From Propionibacterium sp. (GTDB taxonomy: Bacteria > Actinomycetota > Actinomycetes > Propionibacteriales > Propionibacteriaceae), in assembly GCA_022837595.1 (NCBI GenBank), contig JALHFX010000009.1:1-45644 (forward strand): 45,644 nt of DNA, in the 5' to 3' direction. The position numbers and the translations under genes were made by a program. Below are positions 1 to 9,166 of the stretch, in pieces; the stretch's first letter is position 1; each line of letters begins with the position of its first letter. Under the pieces are notes generated by a model. That model was not told the DNA's origin. It saw only the letters and a list, made by a program, of their open reading frames with translations, and made no database searches.

Positions 1-99
1 CACAATATATCGTCGGCGGTCATTTCCTCGGCAATCAATATCGGGTTCTCTAACAATTGGTCGGTTACGTTCTTAACCTCGGCTAATGTGTCCTCTATT
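1..99. repeat. 99-bp terminal direct repeat (assembly overlap), left copy
   Basis: Bases 1-99 are identical to 45546-45644. The repeat lies in the middle of a coding sequence that continues in frame through it. This is what an assembler leaves when it closes a circular contig with a 99-base k-mer, rather than a biological terminal redundancy. The unique circular genome is 45,545 bp. Confidence 0.95.
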
Positions 100-806
100 G
101 CTGTAAACCGTGCGTTCAAATCCAACGTAACCTTTTCGATTTTGTTGTTGGCATACGATTTAGACGTTGCGACCGCCATTTGTGTTGCTCCCAATGGAAC
201 CTTAACGGTTTCGTTGACGTGTTCGGAACTATCCCCCGGTATTTCCGTACCTACATTTTGGTCGTCGTCATTAAAGAACACAACGCCCGCCATACCGGAC
301 GCACCGACACGAATAGTAAGACGGTAATAATCGCCGGGAACCACATTAACAATTTGCGTTGCATAGGTCGAACTTGCAACCAACGTTTTTGTTGCCGCAT
401 TGGGGTTATAATACCCGGCAACGGATAAATCCAACGGGATAACCGTACCGATACCGCCGGAATAAACATTGCTCATTAATTCGTCCAATAAATCGGCTTG
501 CGCAATGTTGGTTTTTACTTTCTGCCAACCCGTCGAAATGTTTTGCAAAATCGAAATTTCCCCGGATACAATCAACCCCGAAAAGTTGATATATTGCCCC
601 TCGCTTATCGCAAGGTAGAAAACATTTGCGTCCGGCGTTCCGGGATTGGTCGCCGGGGTCGCAACTCCCATAAAGATACGCCCGGTTGCCATGCTGTTTA
701 TAATGCTTAACAACGTGTTTTGCATTATTTGCCCGGTAATCTCTTTGTTGCCGTTCGCCTTAATTACGGCGGTTACGGCGGCTTTTAATTGTTCATAATT
801 TGCCAT
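1..806 (-). CDS. SGNH-domain tail/receptor-binding protein, N-terminal part (continues at 45545)
   Basis: These are the first 268 or so codons of a 1239-residue protein whose remainder is 42632-45545; the reading frame passes exactly through the circular joint. The ATG at 806 follows 23 bases after the stop of the upstream tail gene. Residues 1-110 look like a virion-attachment region (begins MANYEQLKAAVTAVIKANGN). Residues about 125-228 form a beta-rich module that includes GVVFFNDDDQNVG and VPLGATQMAVA. It resembles three further modules in this protein and the neighbouring 1041-residue tail protein, so it is probably a repeated carbohydrate-binding-like or structural domain. The enzymatic domain lies in the other part. 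Function as host-binding protein is inferred from position (after tape measure and tail tip, before lysis) and from the esterase domain. Confidence 0.85.
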   Translation of the reverse strand, partial: MANYEQLKAAVTAVIKANGNKEITGQIMQNTLLSIINSMATGRIFMGVATPATNPGTPDANVFYLAISEGQYINFSGLIVSGEISILQNISTGWQKVKTNIAQADLLDELMSNVYSGGIGTVIPLDLSVAGYYNPNAATKTLVASSTYATQIVNVVPGDYYRLTIRVGASGMAGVVFFNDDDQNVGTEIPGDSSEHVNETVKVPLGATQMAVATSKSYANNKIEKVTLDLNARFTAIEDTLAEVKNVTDQLLENPILIAEEMTADDIL

Positions 807-829
807 ACTCGTAAATATAAAAAGGTTGT

Positions 830-1681
830 TTAATTCCTGTAATCGTCGTTGAAATCGTTATTGAAATCTCCGGTTAATGGTTCTAACAATCGCCCTATCT
901 TTTTAACGACCGTATCGGTTGTAAATTCAGCCTCAACCGACGCTAAATTGCCCTGCGTTTGCCATTTCGGGGTAATCAAAAACGTATCGCAATTATATTC
1001 GTTTCCCATACTCGTAATAATTACGTGGTCGGATAATCGAACCAATCGCAATGCGTCGCACATAAATTCGGACGCCAAAAAGACGAACCGAAATGTTTTT
1101 GCGCTCAACTGTTTTTCCGGGAAAAAAAAGCCGTCCCGGTTTTCCCCTTCTTCGTCAAATGTATATTCCGGCTTTCCCAACTGCGAACATAGGTAAACGA
1201 AATTACGGTACAAATCCCCGTAATCAATGTGTCCGCCCTCGTAATATAAATTTTCTTCGTCGTACCAAACTATTTTCAGATACCCGGAAACGTCATTTAC
1301 GACTGTGAAATTATCGGAATACCAACGTTGTACGCCGTCGTACATTTCGGCGTAATATATACCCTCCGGGACTTGCAAACCCATTGGCAACAATGCGGGA
1401 TAAATCAAAAGGTCGTAACCGCTTGATTGGAACCGCTTAATATGCAACCCGGTATCCTGTATCGGGTTTGTTATGTCTGCAAACAATGTTCCGTCCTGTT
1501 TACGCAAATAGACGCTACGTATTGTATTGCTTCGTGTCGCCCGGCGCAATTGAAACGGCGGCAACGTACCCGCCAAAGCAAAAAGCGGGTAAACGTCGCC
1601 ATACGCATACGATTTGCGGGCGTTTTGCTGTGATATATCCGTGTACCACGGCAAAGGGGTTAAATTATTATTCGGTGTCAT
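830..1681 (-). CDS. Tail tip/baseplate protein, 283 aa
   Basis: I do not recognise a named family. Its place between the 1041-residue tail protein (14-base overlap) and the SGNH tail protein argues for a distal tail or baseplate component. The protein is rich in aromatic residues and predicted beta strands, with no signal peptide or membrane segment. The C-terminus DFNNDFNDDYRN is acidic and nearly matches DFNEDFNDDYGN in the 445-residue connector-region protein (10483-11820), also at DNA level (18 identical bases, 839-856 and 11491-11508). The shared tail could be a docking peptide or a trace of recombination. The start at 1681 is the only ATG close to the upstream gene. Confidence 0.75.
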   Translation of the reverse strand: MTPNNNLTPLPWYTDISQQNARKSYAYGDVYPLFALAGTLPPFQLRRATRSNTIRSVYLRKQDGTLFADITNPIQDTGLHIKRFQSSGYDLLIYPALLPMGLQVPEGIYYAEMYDGVQRWYSDNFTVVNDVSGYLKIVWYDEENLYYEGGHIDYGDLYRNFVYLCSQLGKPEYTFDEEGENRDGFFFPEKQLSAKTFRFVFLASEFMCDALRLVRLSDHVIITSMGNEYNCDTFLITPKWQTQGNLASVEAEFTTDTVVKKIGRLLEPLTGDFNNDFNDDYRN

Positions 1682-4600
1682 ACTTTAATGTTACTTTATT
1701 GGAACGACTGCACAAATTTACTGAAATCTTATCAATTTGACCGTTACCGATATACGTTTTAATTAAGTGCATCGGGTTAATGTCTTGGTTGGTCGGGAAA
1801 ACAACCGTTTGTTTTTTCTTACGTTCAATGCCGTATGCGTATGTACTTTGTTGGTTAATACGTACATTACGGGCGGGTAAATCATAGACGTAATAATTGG
1901 GTTGCAAATATACCATTGACAAATAACCGTTTTGCAAAACGTATTCTTCGTTGTCAATCGTGCGTTCAATGAACGGCAACGAATATTTCGGCAATATATT
2001 GACCGCTAACGGTCGGTTTCTCATACCTTGAATTGCAACCCGTCGGGTTCCGGCGGGAAAACTAATTGGTTGGTCTGTAAAATCCTTAACGGTTCCGGTT
2101 CCTACAAAATCATCGCTTTGCCCTAAATATTTTCCGTTGGCATCCCAAAATGTCGCCAATACGGACGTAACGCCCCGGATTGTTCCGGTTGCATATATCG
2201 CCCCAATATCGGCGGACACATTGGCGACCAATGCGACAAATTCCGAAAAATCATACTTTTTACCCTGCCAATACAATGTACTTTCTTGCGTGGTTTGGTT
2301 ATAACTCTGAAAACTCGGCAACGCCGCAAACAACGCAAAACCGTCGTCGGACACATTGGACGGGTTCAACAACATATAATCAATATCGGCGTTGAAATTA
2401 GAAACGTTCACATCTTCGATTTTCCCGGCTGTAACGTACTTACTTAAAACCTCTATCGGGAACCCCTCAAACGCCCGTGTACAATCGTCCATCCATGCGA
2501 ATTGATAACGTTCCGGCATATCCACTTTATCAAACGACCATGCCGACGACGCAAACCCCCACGTTTTCCGGTTCCGGGGATTTAACAACGTTGTCAAATC
2601 GTAATCGACAATTTGATTATAACCATATTGCCCGCCGTTACGGAACCATTGTATATGCTCAATCTTAAATTTGCCGTCCTCAATATACCAAAAGCAACGG
2701 AAACAATCCCGCAACATATTCGTAACCTGTTGCAAGGTTATCGGGGCTTTTTGTGCGGGTTGGTCGTAATAACTGTATTTGATATTAGTTTTTTGCGTCA
2801 AAAGCAAACGAAACGCCGTGTACGTAATCGGGTTATTGGCTCCGTACAAAAATTGCGAATATTCCGGCGTACCGTCGTGCGTAATGCCGGGGGCAAACTG
2901 TTTCAACAATACCGAAATAACAGAATACAACGGGTATGTATCCCGCAATGTATATTCTTTTCGCCCCTCAACCTCTATAATGCTATCCATTATTGCGAAC
3001 CCGAACCAAATAGAGGCATAACGCCACGTTGACCGGGCAATTGGGTAATACTTTTGGTTCCAAATCGAATACGGGGGCGTAAAATACCCGCCATTATCCG
3101 CCAATCCGTATTCCGTCGGGGTATTGGTTGTTTGGTTGGATATATACGCAACGTCAATGGCGTATCCAATCGAATAACGATAATTACGGTTATTATCTAC
3201 TATATCATCGGCGGGGATTGGGTACGTATTAAGCCCTAATATTTGCTCAACATCTAACAGATAACGAACATACACGTTGTACGTTGCCATTTCAACGGTT
3301 AACGTCCCGGTTGCCCCGGAACCGCTTACGGCTGTCATTGTAAATTCGGCATTATCCCAAACCTCATTGCCCGAAAACTGTTTTACGTAACGATATAAAA
3401 CAACCCCGTCGGAACGGCGGACAAAATCAATTTGCGCATACGAAAAGAACGGACGTATATAAACCTGTGTAACCCGGATATAATACCCGTTATTACTATC
3501 CGGGGACAATGTACCCGTAAAATTATCATCTTCCAATGTCATACGCCCGGCGTATAATCCTTTCATTGTTGCGTCGCCCGTACTGTTTGGCGTAACATTC
3601 ATTTCCTTTAACATATTGCATAATGCGAAATGATATGTATTAACAAGGGCGTTGCGGTCGGATACGGCGTTGGCGTCTTGTTCCCAATACAAGCCCCCCA
3701 AAAAACAGGAAACAACGCTATCGCCGGGTAAATATACCTGTATCAACGGGCGTTTCTTCATCGACAACCGGGTAATTGCCGGGGCTAACGGGATTAAATT
3801 ATATTCCTTTTCCAATCCCGCCAATACGTCGTTATATTCGTCCAACGTATCCGGTTGAACGGTACATTTTCTATCGTCGTCGCTCCACTCGCAATCGGTT
3901 TTCATAAATTTACCCGTGTAGTATTCCGACCATGTAACGCCGCCGTCGTCGCTTTTGTATATTGTTAATATAAACTCGGTTTCAAAAGCCATTTGCGCCA
4001 AATAGTCATAATCAACGCCGACAAAGGATATTTTGCCGGACAATTTCGGACGATAAAAACGTTGGTTTGTTTCTAATGCGTATTCTTTCGCCAAATCGTC
4101 CTTATAATTCGGGTTGACCTCTTTTTGCAAATACACATACAACCCCGACCAATAGGCAACCGGGACGGATATACGAACAAACGCCGTGTTTTCCGGGGTT
4201 GTAATTAGTTGGGTTGACGGGTCGAAATATTGTATTAACGTGGCGGGTTGGGACGGCAACCACGCAAAACCCATTTCGGTTGCTCCTTGTGGTACGGTAA
4301 CGTCTAAATTCGTGTATGTGGCGTTTGGGCTTTGTCCTTGACCTTTATAGCCAACGACGTTTCCCAAACTATCCCAAAAGGTAAACAATGCCATAGAAGC
4401 CCCGCCAATCGTCCCGGAACCCCGGAACCGTTGCCCGGATTGGACTTGAAAAAACATATACGAATAAGAGGACGAACCCCGCCCCGTATTTTTGTTTGAA
4501 TTGATATTGTAGAAACAATTTTTATCGTCCTGTCTTAATGTTACAGTTTCTTGCGTCGGCGGCACATACGTGCCAATTCGTACTTTGAGGCTGTTATAAT

Positions 4601-4793
4601 AGCAAATGCGGGTTATCGGGAATATCTCGTATAACGTCCGGGGACTTACTGATATATAACCACTCGTATTGTATGAACTGTTGGCAACGGTTGTTCCGTC
4701 GGACACAAGCAACGCCCCGGTTTCCGTTCCGCTTAAATACGGATTAAACAAATTGTCGTTTGTTGCAATGTTAAATCTATAAATTGGGTTCAT
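1668..4793 (-). CDS. Large tail protein (tail tip / central tail structure), 1041 aa
   Basis: This gene lies directly downstream of the tape measure (1-base gap) and is the size expected of a tail-tip hub or distal tail protein. Residues about 108-188 form a beta-rich module (TIGGASMALFTFWDSLGN, VPQGATEMGFAWLPSQP) that is nearly repeated in the SGNH tail protein (KIGGASMALFTFWDAAGN, VPAGTTQMGVAWLPSQP). A weaker copy occurs near residues 860-945 (TIRGVTSVLATFWDANGKYL). The middle carries long beta-rich stretches typical of tail-tip proteins but no catalytic motif I can name. The module probably mediates carbohydrate binding or trimer contacts. Family assignment is by position and architecture only. 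Confidence 0.8.
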   Translation of the reverse strand: MNPIYRFNIATNDNLFNPYLSGTETGALLVSDGTTVANSSYNTSGYISVSPRTLYEIFPITRICYYNSLKVRIGTYVPPTQETVTLRQDDKNCFYNINSNKNTGRGSSSYSYMFFQVQSGQRFRGSGTIGGASMALFTFWDSLGNVVGYKGQGQSPNATYTNLDVTVPQGATEMGFAWLPSQPATLIQYFDPSTQLITTPENTAFVRISVPVAYWSGLYVYLQKEVNPNYKDDLAKEYALETNQRFYRPKLSGKISFVGVDYDYLAQMAFETEFILTIYKSDDGGVTWSEYYTGKFMKTDCEWSDDDRKCTVQPDTLDEYNDVLAGLEKEYNLIPLAPAITRLSMKKRPLIQVYLPGDSVVSCFLGGLYWEQDANAVSDRNALVNTYHFALCNMLKEMNVTPNSTGDATMKGLYAGRMTLEDDNFTGTLSPDSNNGYYIRVTQVYIRPFFSYAQIDFVRRSDGVVLYRYVKQFSGNEVWDNAEFTMTAVSGSGATGTLTVEMATYNVYVRYLLDVEQILGLNTYPIPADDIVDNNRNYRYSIGYAIDVAYISNQTTNTPTEYGLADNGGYFTPPYSIWNQKYYPIARSTWRYASIWFGFAIMDSIIEVEGRKEYTLRDTYPLYSVISVLLKQFAPGITHDGTPEYSQFLYGANNPITYTAFRLLLTQKTNIKYSYYDQPAQKAPITLQQVTNMLRDCFRCFWYIEDGKFKIEHIQWFRNGGQYGYNQIVDYDLTTLLNPRNRKTWGFASSAWSFDKVDMPERYQFAWMDDCTRAFEGFPIEVLSKYVTAGKIEDVNVSNFNADIDYMLLNPSNVSDDGFALFAALPSFQSYNQTTQESTLYWQGKKYDFSEFVALVANVSADIGAIYATGTIRGVTSVLATFWDANGKYLGQSDDFVGTGTVKDFTDQPISFPAGTRRVAIQGMRNRPLAVNILPKYSLPFIERTIDNEEYVLQNGYLSMVYLQPNYYVYDLPARNVRINQQSTYAYGIERKKKQTVVFPTNQDINPMHLIKTYIGNGQIDKISVNLCSRSNKVTLKYDTE

Positions 4794-4794
4794 A

Positions 4795-7700
4795 TCAATT
4801 GTTTTTTATTTTACGTCGTAAATTCTTGTATAACTCAATCGTTCCGTCGGACGTTGGGATAAATCGGCGGCGGTTCATTTCCTTAATTTCTCGGACGTCG
4901 TTTTGCAATTCCTTAATATCCGGGGATTGCCCGTTTACATTCAAAACGATACCGTCGCCCCCGGCGTATGCGTTGCCGTAACGCTTGGCGAACGTACCAT
5001 TGTTTAACGACTTGATAACGTCCGGGATTAACTTACGGTAACGGCGGGAATTGCGTTTATTGATAACGGCGAAAAATTCCCCGCCCTCGGCACGTCGCCG
5101 GGTTCCGTCCGGCTTGGTTCCTAAATCAACATCGTTGCCGGATTGGTGCGACCCACCGCCCAACAATTCAACCGTACCGTCGCCGTAACTTTCCGACCCG
5201 CCCCCCTCGGCGGCTTTCGACATTTGGGCGGCTTTGATTTTGGCGGCGGCGAATGAAGCCCACATAACAGCAATTGCCGGGATTGCAAACGGGAACCCCA
5301 ATTGCGACCAAATCAAAGCGGACGCCGTTACAAGGTTTCCGATTTGTTGGATTGTCTGTATTGCCGCCTGTGCTTTCTGCGCTTTCTGTTGTTCCTTTAA
5401 CGCCTTTTCTTGGTTCCGTTTCGCTAAATCCAACTCTTTTTGCGCATATACTACGTTTGAGGCATAACCGTTCGCCCTTGCTTCCAATTCCGCATCCAAC
5501 GCCCGTTGTGCGCTGTCAACCTCTTTGTCGGCGGCGGTTACGGCGGCTTCCGCCGCTTGTATCTTGGCATCTAAAAAGGTGTTCAATTGTTCCATTGCGA
5601 ACGACACGGACGTACTTATTGCCTCCTTTTGGTCGTCGTCTAAATTCAGCCCGAAAAGCCCGTATATATCGTTACCCCGTTCGTCGCCTTTGCTTTTCTC
5701 AATTTCTTGGTTGATTTTGGCAATCGTGTTTTCGATTGTCTTAACCTCTTGGTCTGTCATTTTAACCCCGGCGGTTTTGTTCAACTCCAAAATCTTTTGC
5801 AAACGCTTCTTTTCTTGTTCCAAACGGAACCGGGTTTTGCGTTCCTCGGAATTACGCAACAAATCAAATTCCGACGCATCCAACGCCTGTTGTTGGTCGA
5901 ATAACAGCAACGCCCGTTGTTGGTTTAACTCGGTCGTTTGTTTCAGTATCTCCGCATCGTATTTGGCGTTTATATCCGCTTCGTTTTGTCGGACGTCCTC
6001 GGCTAACTGTTTATTTTGCGCCAATTCGATTGCCCGTTGTTGCTGTAACAATTGGATACGCAAATTTATTTCTTCCTCCGAACCCTCACGGGCGGCGTCT
6101 AACCGTAATTGCACCCGGTCGGCTTCTTTCTGCATTTGGTCGATTGTAATTTGGTCGTTCAATTCGCCCAACTGTTTTGCGTACTGCTGTTGCAAAAGGA
6201 TTTGTTGGTTATACAATTCCTCAACTTGCGTTTCAGTCAATCCCCGTTCGGTTTGCAACCGGGTTGTAATATCCTGTATTTGCCTATCGTATTCGACCCG
6301 CAATTGTTCCCGTTGCTTTTCTGCCCCCTCTGCCATAAGTGCAATTTGGGCGTCCTGCGTGGTACGTTGCGCCGCCAATTCCGCCGCCCGTTGTTGGTTG
6401 GCAATATCAACCATATCGTTTGCCAACTGTTGACGTAATGCCGTAATTTGGTCGTTCAACGCTTTGCGGGCTTTAACGGATAAATTCGTTTCCGTGCGCA
6501 ACTGCAATTGTATATCGGCTATTGCACGGGCGTTGGCGGCTTGACGTTGCGCCCTCTGTTGGTCGAACGAATTTTTAATTAACGCAATCCGGGCGTCCTC
6601 GGCTTTCCGTAAAATATCGGTTTCGGCTTTGGCGGCGTTCCGGTTTTCCTGTTGACGTTGTGCGTCTTGGATTTTACGTTGTGCATCCAAATCCGCCCCC
6701 TCGGTTTTCAGATTAACGGCAATATCAACCGCCCGCCCGGTATTATCTATTTGCCCCTGTATGGCGTCTATGGCATCATCAACCTTTACTTTATCAATCT
6801 TTCCGTCCAAATCGACGTCAATGTATATTTTTTTATCGCCCCTCGCTTTGGCTTGATTGACACGCAACAACATTTCGTTCAACTGTTGCAATTTCGCCCG
6901 GTTCGCCTCTAAATCGTTCAATTCTTGTGCATAAAATCCGACCGATTTATTGTGCGCCTTTGTGCGTTCCGCCAATATTTCGTCCTCAATTTTCCGGGTT
7001 TCTCCCAAACTTGCGTTACGGGCTTTTGCAATGTTCAATTCCCGTTCCAATTGCGCAACACGTTCGTTGCTTACTCGGTTCATTTCGGTTGCCTCGGTTG
7101 CAAGGTAATCCAACCACGCCTTTTGCGCCTCGTTAAGTTTTTGTTGGTTCTTTGCCGATTTGTCAGTATTAGAGGCAAACAGGACTAACGCCCCGACAAC
7201 GGTAATTAATGCCAATGCCAACAGGACGTAAGGGTTTGCCGCCGCAATAAGATTAAACGCCTTTTGCGCCACGGTCGCCGCCAACGTCGCCTTTGTCCCC
7301 TGCATGGTTACAAGTCGGTTGTAAACTTGCGCTTTCGACAACGCCGCCATTTGGATACGGGAAATACCCAACATAACCGCCGATTGTTTTTGTACGGCGT
7401 TTTGTATGGCTTGCACCCCGGTTGTAATGGCTATTGCCGCCTGTAATTTCTTTTGCGCTTCTTGCACGTCCTCACTTTCCGCCCCGAACAACTCCATTGC
7501 CCCGGTAAATGCGGCGAACCCGCCGGACGCCGCCGCCGCCGCACCCAATACCGCATCCAAATTGGACGTATCGGACGCCATACGGGTAATTTCTGCGGTC
7601 GCATCCTTGACCGCATCCCGCAAAACGGCGGTTTCCTTGCTTAACTGTTGGTATTCCGCCGTTCCTTGCTTGCCCTCCAAACGCAACAACGCCAATTGCT

Positions 7701-8289
7701 TTGTTTGGTTCTCTATCTGTGTGGTTAAACCTTTTGCGGCGTCGGAATAGTTACCCACGTTTAACGACGTTTTCCCGGTTTCCTCCTGTAACCGTTTCAT
7801 TTCCTCGTAAATCGCTTTTGTTTCCGCTACCAACTTGCGCCCCTCCTCGGTTGCTTCCCGTTCCTCAACTGTCATATTGTTAAGGTAGATTTTATTAAGG
7901 GAATATTGCGCCGACAACCTGTTATATGAACCCTCGGCGGATTGGTTCAATTTAATAACAAGTTTGTTTATATCGTTCGCCTCCTTTTGGGCTTGTTTCA
8001 ATTCTGCCAACCGCTTTGCGTTTTCACTTTCCGCAAATGCCAAATCCCGTGCGGCACGGGTCAAACGGTCGGTATCGGACGTTGCGCCCTTAATGGTTTT
8101 GCGCCCGTCCTCGGTTGCACCGGATACGCCCGCCAATGCCGCCCGAACGCTAATTGCCTCACTCTTTATATTTTTTAGAGTGTTCATATAGGCGTCCGAA
8201 AGTTGGTCTAATTGATTGATAAGGTCGGTAATCGAATTATCCGGCTTTACCAAATCACTATATTTAATCGGGTTGTTATTGTCTGCCAT
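4795..8289 (-). CDS. Tape measure protein, 1164 aa
   Basis: This is the longest single frame and sets tail length. The first ~250 residues and a long central stretch (about 380-900) are highly charged Gln/Glu/Lys/Arg/Ala heptads typical of coiled coil. Two hydrophobic stretches lie at about residues 350-375 (ANPYVLLALALITVVGALVL) and 990-1022 (ASALIWSQLGF, AIPAIAVMWASFAAA), as in many tape measures that insert in the host membrane during DNA injection. The C-terminal ~120 residues are Gly/Lys/Arg-rich (GGGSHQSGND, EGGEFFAVINKRNSRRYRKL). By the usual rule of about 1.5 angstrom per residue it would specify a long tail of roughly 170 nm; this is a rough estimate. Confidence 0.92.
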   Translation of the reverse strand: MADNNNPIKYSDLVKPDNSITDLINQLDQLSDAYMNTLKNIKSEAISVRAALAGVSGATEDGRKTIKGATSDTDRLTRAARDLAFAESENAKRLAELKQAQKEANDINKLVIKLNQSAEGSYNRLSAQYSLNKIYLNNMTVEEREATEEGRKLVAETKAIYEEMKRLQEETGKTSLNVGNYSDAAKGLTTQIENQTKQLALLRLEGKQGTAEYQQLSKETAVLRDAVKDATAEITRMASDTSNLDAVLGAAAAASGGFAAFTGAMELFGAESEDVQEAQKKLQAAIAITTGVQAIQNAVQKQSAVMLGISRIQMAALSKAQVYNRLVTMQGTKATLAATVAQKAFNLIAAANPYVLLALALITVVGALVLFASNTDKSAKNQQKLNEAQKAWLDYLATEATEMNRVSNERVAQLERELNIAKARNASLGETRKIEDEILAERTKAHNKSVGFYAQELNDLEANRAKLQQLNEMLLRVNQAKARGDKKIYIDVDLDGKIDKVKVDDAIDAIQGQIDNTGRAVDIAVNLKTEGADLDAQRKIQDAQRQQENRNAAKAETDILRKAEDARIALIKNSFDQQRAQRQAANARAIADIQLQLRTETNLSVKARKALNDQITALRQQLANDMVDIANQQRAAELAAQRTTQDAQIALMAEGAEKQREQLRVEYDRQIQDITTRLQTERGLTETQVEELYNQQILLQQQYAKQLGELNDQITIDQMQKEADRVQLRLDAAREGSEEEINLRIQLLQQQRAIELAQNKQLAEDVRQNEADINAKYDAEILKQTTELNQQRALLLFDQQQALDASEFDLLRNSEERKTRFRLEQEKKRLQKILELNKTAGVKMTDQEVKTIENTIAKINQEIEKSKGDERGNDIYGLFGLNLDDDQKEAISTSVSFAMEQLNTFLDAKIQAAEAAVTAADKEVDSAQRALDAELEARANGYASNVVYAQKELDLAKRNQEKALKEQQKAQKAQAAIQTIQQIGNLVTASALIWSQLGFPFAIPAIAVMWASFAAAKIKAAQMSKAAEGGGSESYGDGTVELLGGGSHQSGNDVDLGTKPDGTRRRAEGGEFFAVINKRNSRRYRKLIPDVIKSLNNGTFAKRYGNAYAGGDGIVLNVNGQSPDIKELQNDVREIKEMNRRRFIPTSDGTIELYKNLRRKIKNN

Positions 8290-8316
8290 AACGCCAATAA
8301 TTACTTTGTTATTTTC

Positions 8317-8328
8317 GGGAAATTTCCC
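8317..8328. repeat. 12-bp perfect palindrome GGGAAATTTCCC before the tape measure gene
   Basis: This palindrome lies in the 106-base gap between the presumed tail chaperone and the tape measure. It could form a small hairpin in the mRNA (GGG/CCC, loop AAATTT, plus flanking C-G) or be a protein-binding site. No T-run follows it on the minus strand, so it does not look like a terminator. Confidence 0.35.
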
Positions 8329-8356
8329 CGTATTTTAATTTTCTTTTCTCCGTAAT

Positions 8357-8379
8357 ACAATTTACCCACCGGAACAAAA
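8357..8379 (-). repeat. 23-bp dispersed intergenic repeat, copy 1
   Basis: These 23 bases match 40346-40368 with one mismatch (plus-strand core TTTACCCACCGGAACAAAA versus TTTACCCGCCGGAACAAAA). Both copies are in non-coding DNA, one just before the tape measure gene and one in the main early/late control region. Sharing over this length is very unlikely by chance and points to a common regulatory or structural role. Confidence 0.6.
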
Positions 8380-8395
8380 CAAAGCCGGAAACGGG

Positions 8396-9166
8396 CTAAT
8401 TTTTGCCCGTTTTGGCTTTCGCTTGTTTGGTCGCCTGTTTTATATACTCGAAAGCGTTGTAATATTCCAATACGGTAAACCGTTTCGGGTTTACGTGTAA
8501 ATGTTGGGACAACATCAAACACATACTTTCAAACTGTTTGTCGTATGCTATTTCCATACTATCCGCACCGCTAAACGTTTGGGGCTTGGTATAAGTCAAC
8601 AACAACGTCGTTATTTGCTCAATTTCCGCCCGTTTGTCGCTTTCGTTGCCCTGTATAATCGCATCCAACATTAACAACGTGCGTTGCTTCAATTGGTCGT
8701 AATACTCTTTAACCGTGGCATCGTCGAATAGTTTAGGAAAATACAACTGCAATTCTTCATCTATTTTTTTTTTGACCGCTTCCAATTGGGCGGTCAACTC
8801 TCCGTTCGGCGCATCATTGAACAATGCCAATACCTTTGCCAATCCGTCCGGGGACAAATCGTTGTATTCTTTTCCGTCAACGCTTCGTACCAATGCGCAA
8901 AATGCCATGTACCGGGGCGATATATCCGTTTGAATGAAATAAACGTTTTGTCGCAAATTATCCAATTCCTTTTCCGCTAAATCCGGCTTTTTGCTACGGA
9001 TAAACCGAATTGTCTTTTCAATATGTGCGTCCCAATCGTTCAAATCTGAACCAATCCCGGCATCAATTAATAACGCTTTGTTGTATGCGTGAAAACGGGC
9101 AATCGGCAATTCGTCTATTGCGTCGTACAATTCGACCGTTAAATTTCCAATCTTTGTTGTTTTCAT
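8396..9166 (-). CDS. Putative tail assembly chaperone, 256 aa
   Basis: The gene sits immediately before the tape measure, where siphophages keep their tail assembly chaperone. The protein is soluble and predicted all-helical, with no membrane segment or catalytic motif. The start chosen is the ATG at 9166, which overlaps the upstream stop as ATGA; a longer frame begins at 9289 but would run through the preceding gene. A minus-one frame stays open past the stop to 8301, but I see no canonical slippery heptamer, and the extension would cross a repeat shared with non-coding DNA. A lambda-like frameshifted product is therefore not supported. The role is inferred from position only. Confidence 0.6.
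   Translation of the reverse strand: MKTTKIGNLTVELYDAIDELPIARFHAYNKALLIDAGIGSDLNDWDAHIEKTIRFIRSKKPDLAEKELDNLRQNVYFIQTDISPRYMAFCALVRSVDGKEYNDLSPDGLAKVLALFNDAPNGELTAQLEAVKKKIDEELQLYFPKLFDDATVKEYYDQLKQRTLLMLDAIIQGNESDKRAEIEQITTLLLTYTKPQTFSGADSMEIAYDKQFESMCLMLSQHLHVNPKRFTVLEYYNAFEYIKQATKQAKAKTGKN

Noticed and set aside
1..99. Biological terminal direct repeat or attachment site
   Set aside because: The repeat is inside a continuous reading frame at an arbitrary point and its length equals a common assembler k-mer size.
5525..6433. Plus-strand open frame of 302 codons
   Set aside because: Antisense shadow of the tape measure coiled coil; Ser/Cys/Asn-rich composition is that of reversed Gln/Ala/Leu codons.
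8301..8522. Minus-one frame continuing from the tail chaperone towards the tape measure (possible G/GT frameshift)
   Set aside because: No X-XXY-YYZ slippery heptamer in the overlap (the best run, C-AAA-AAT, pairs poorly after slipping). The extension is only about 32 residues and crosses a 23-base repeat also found in non-coding DNA.
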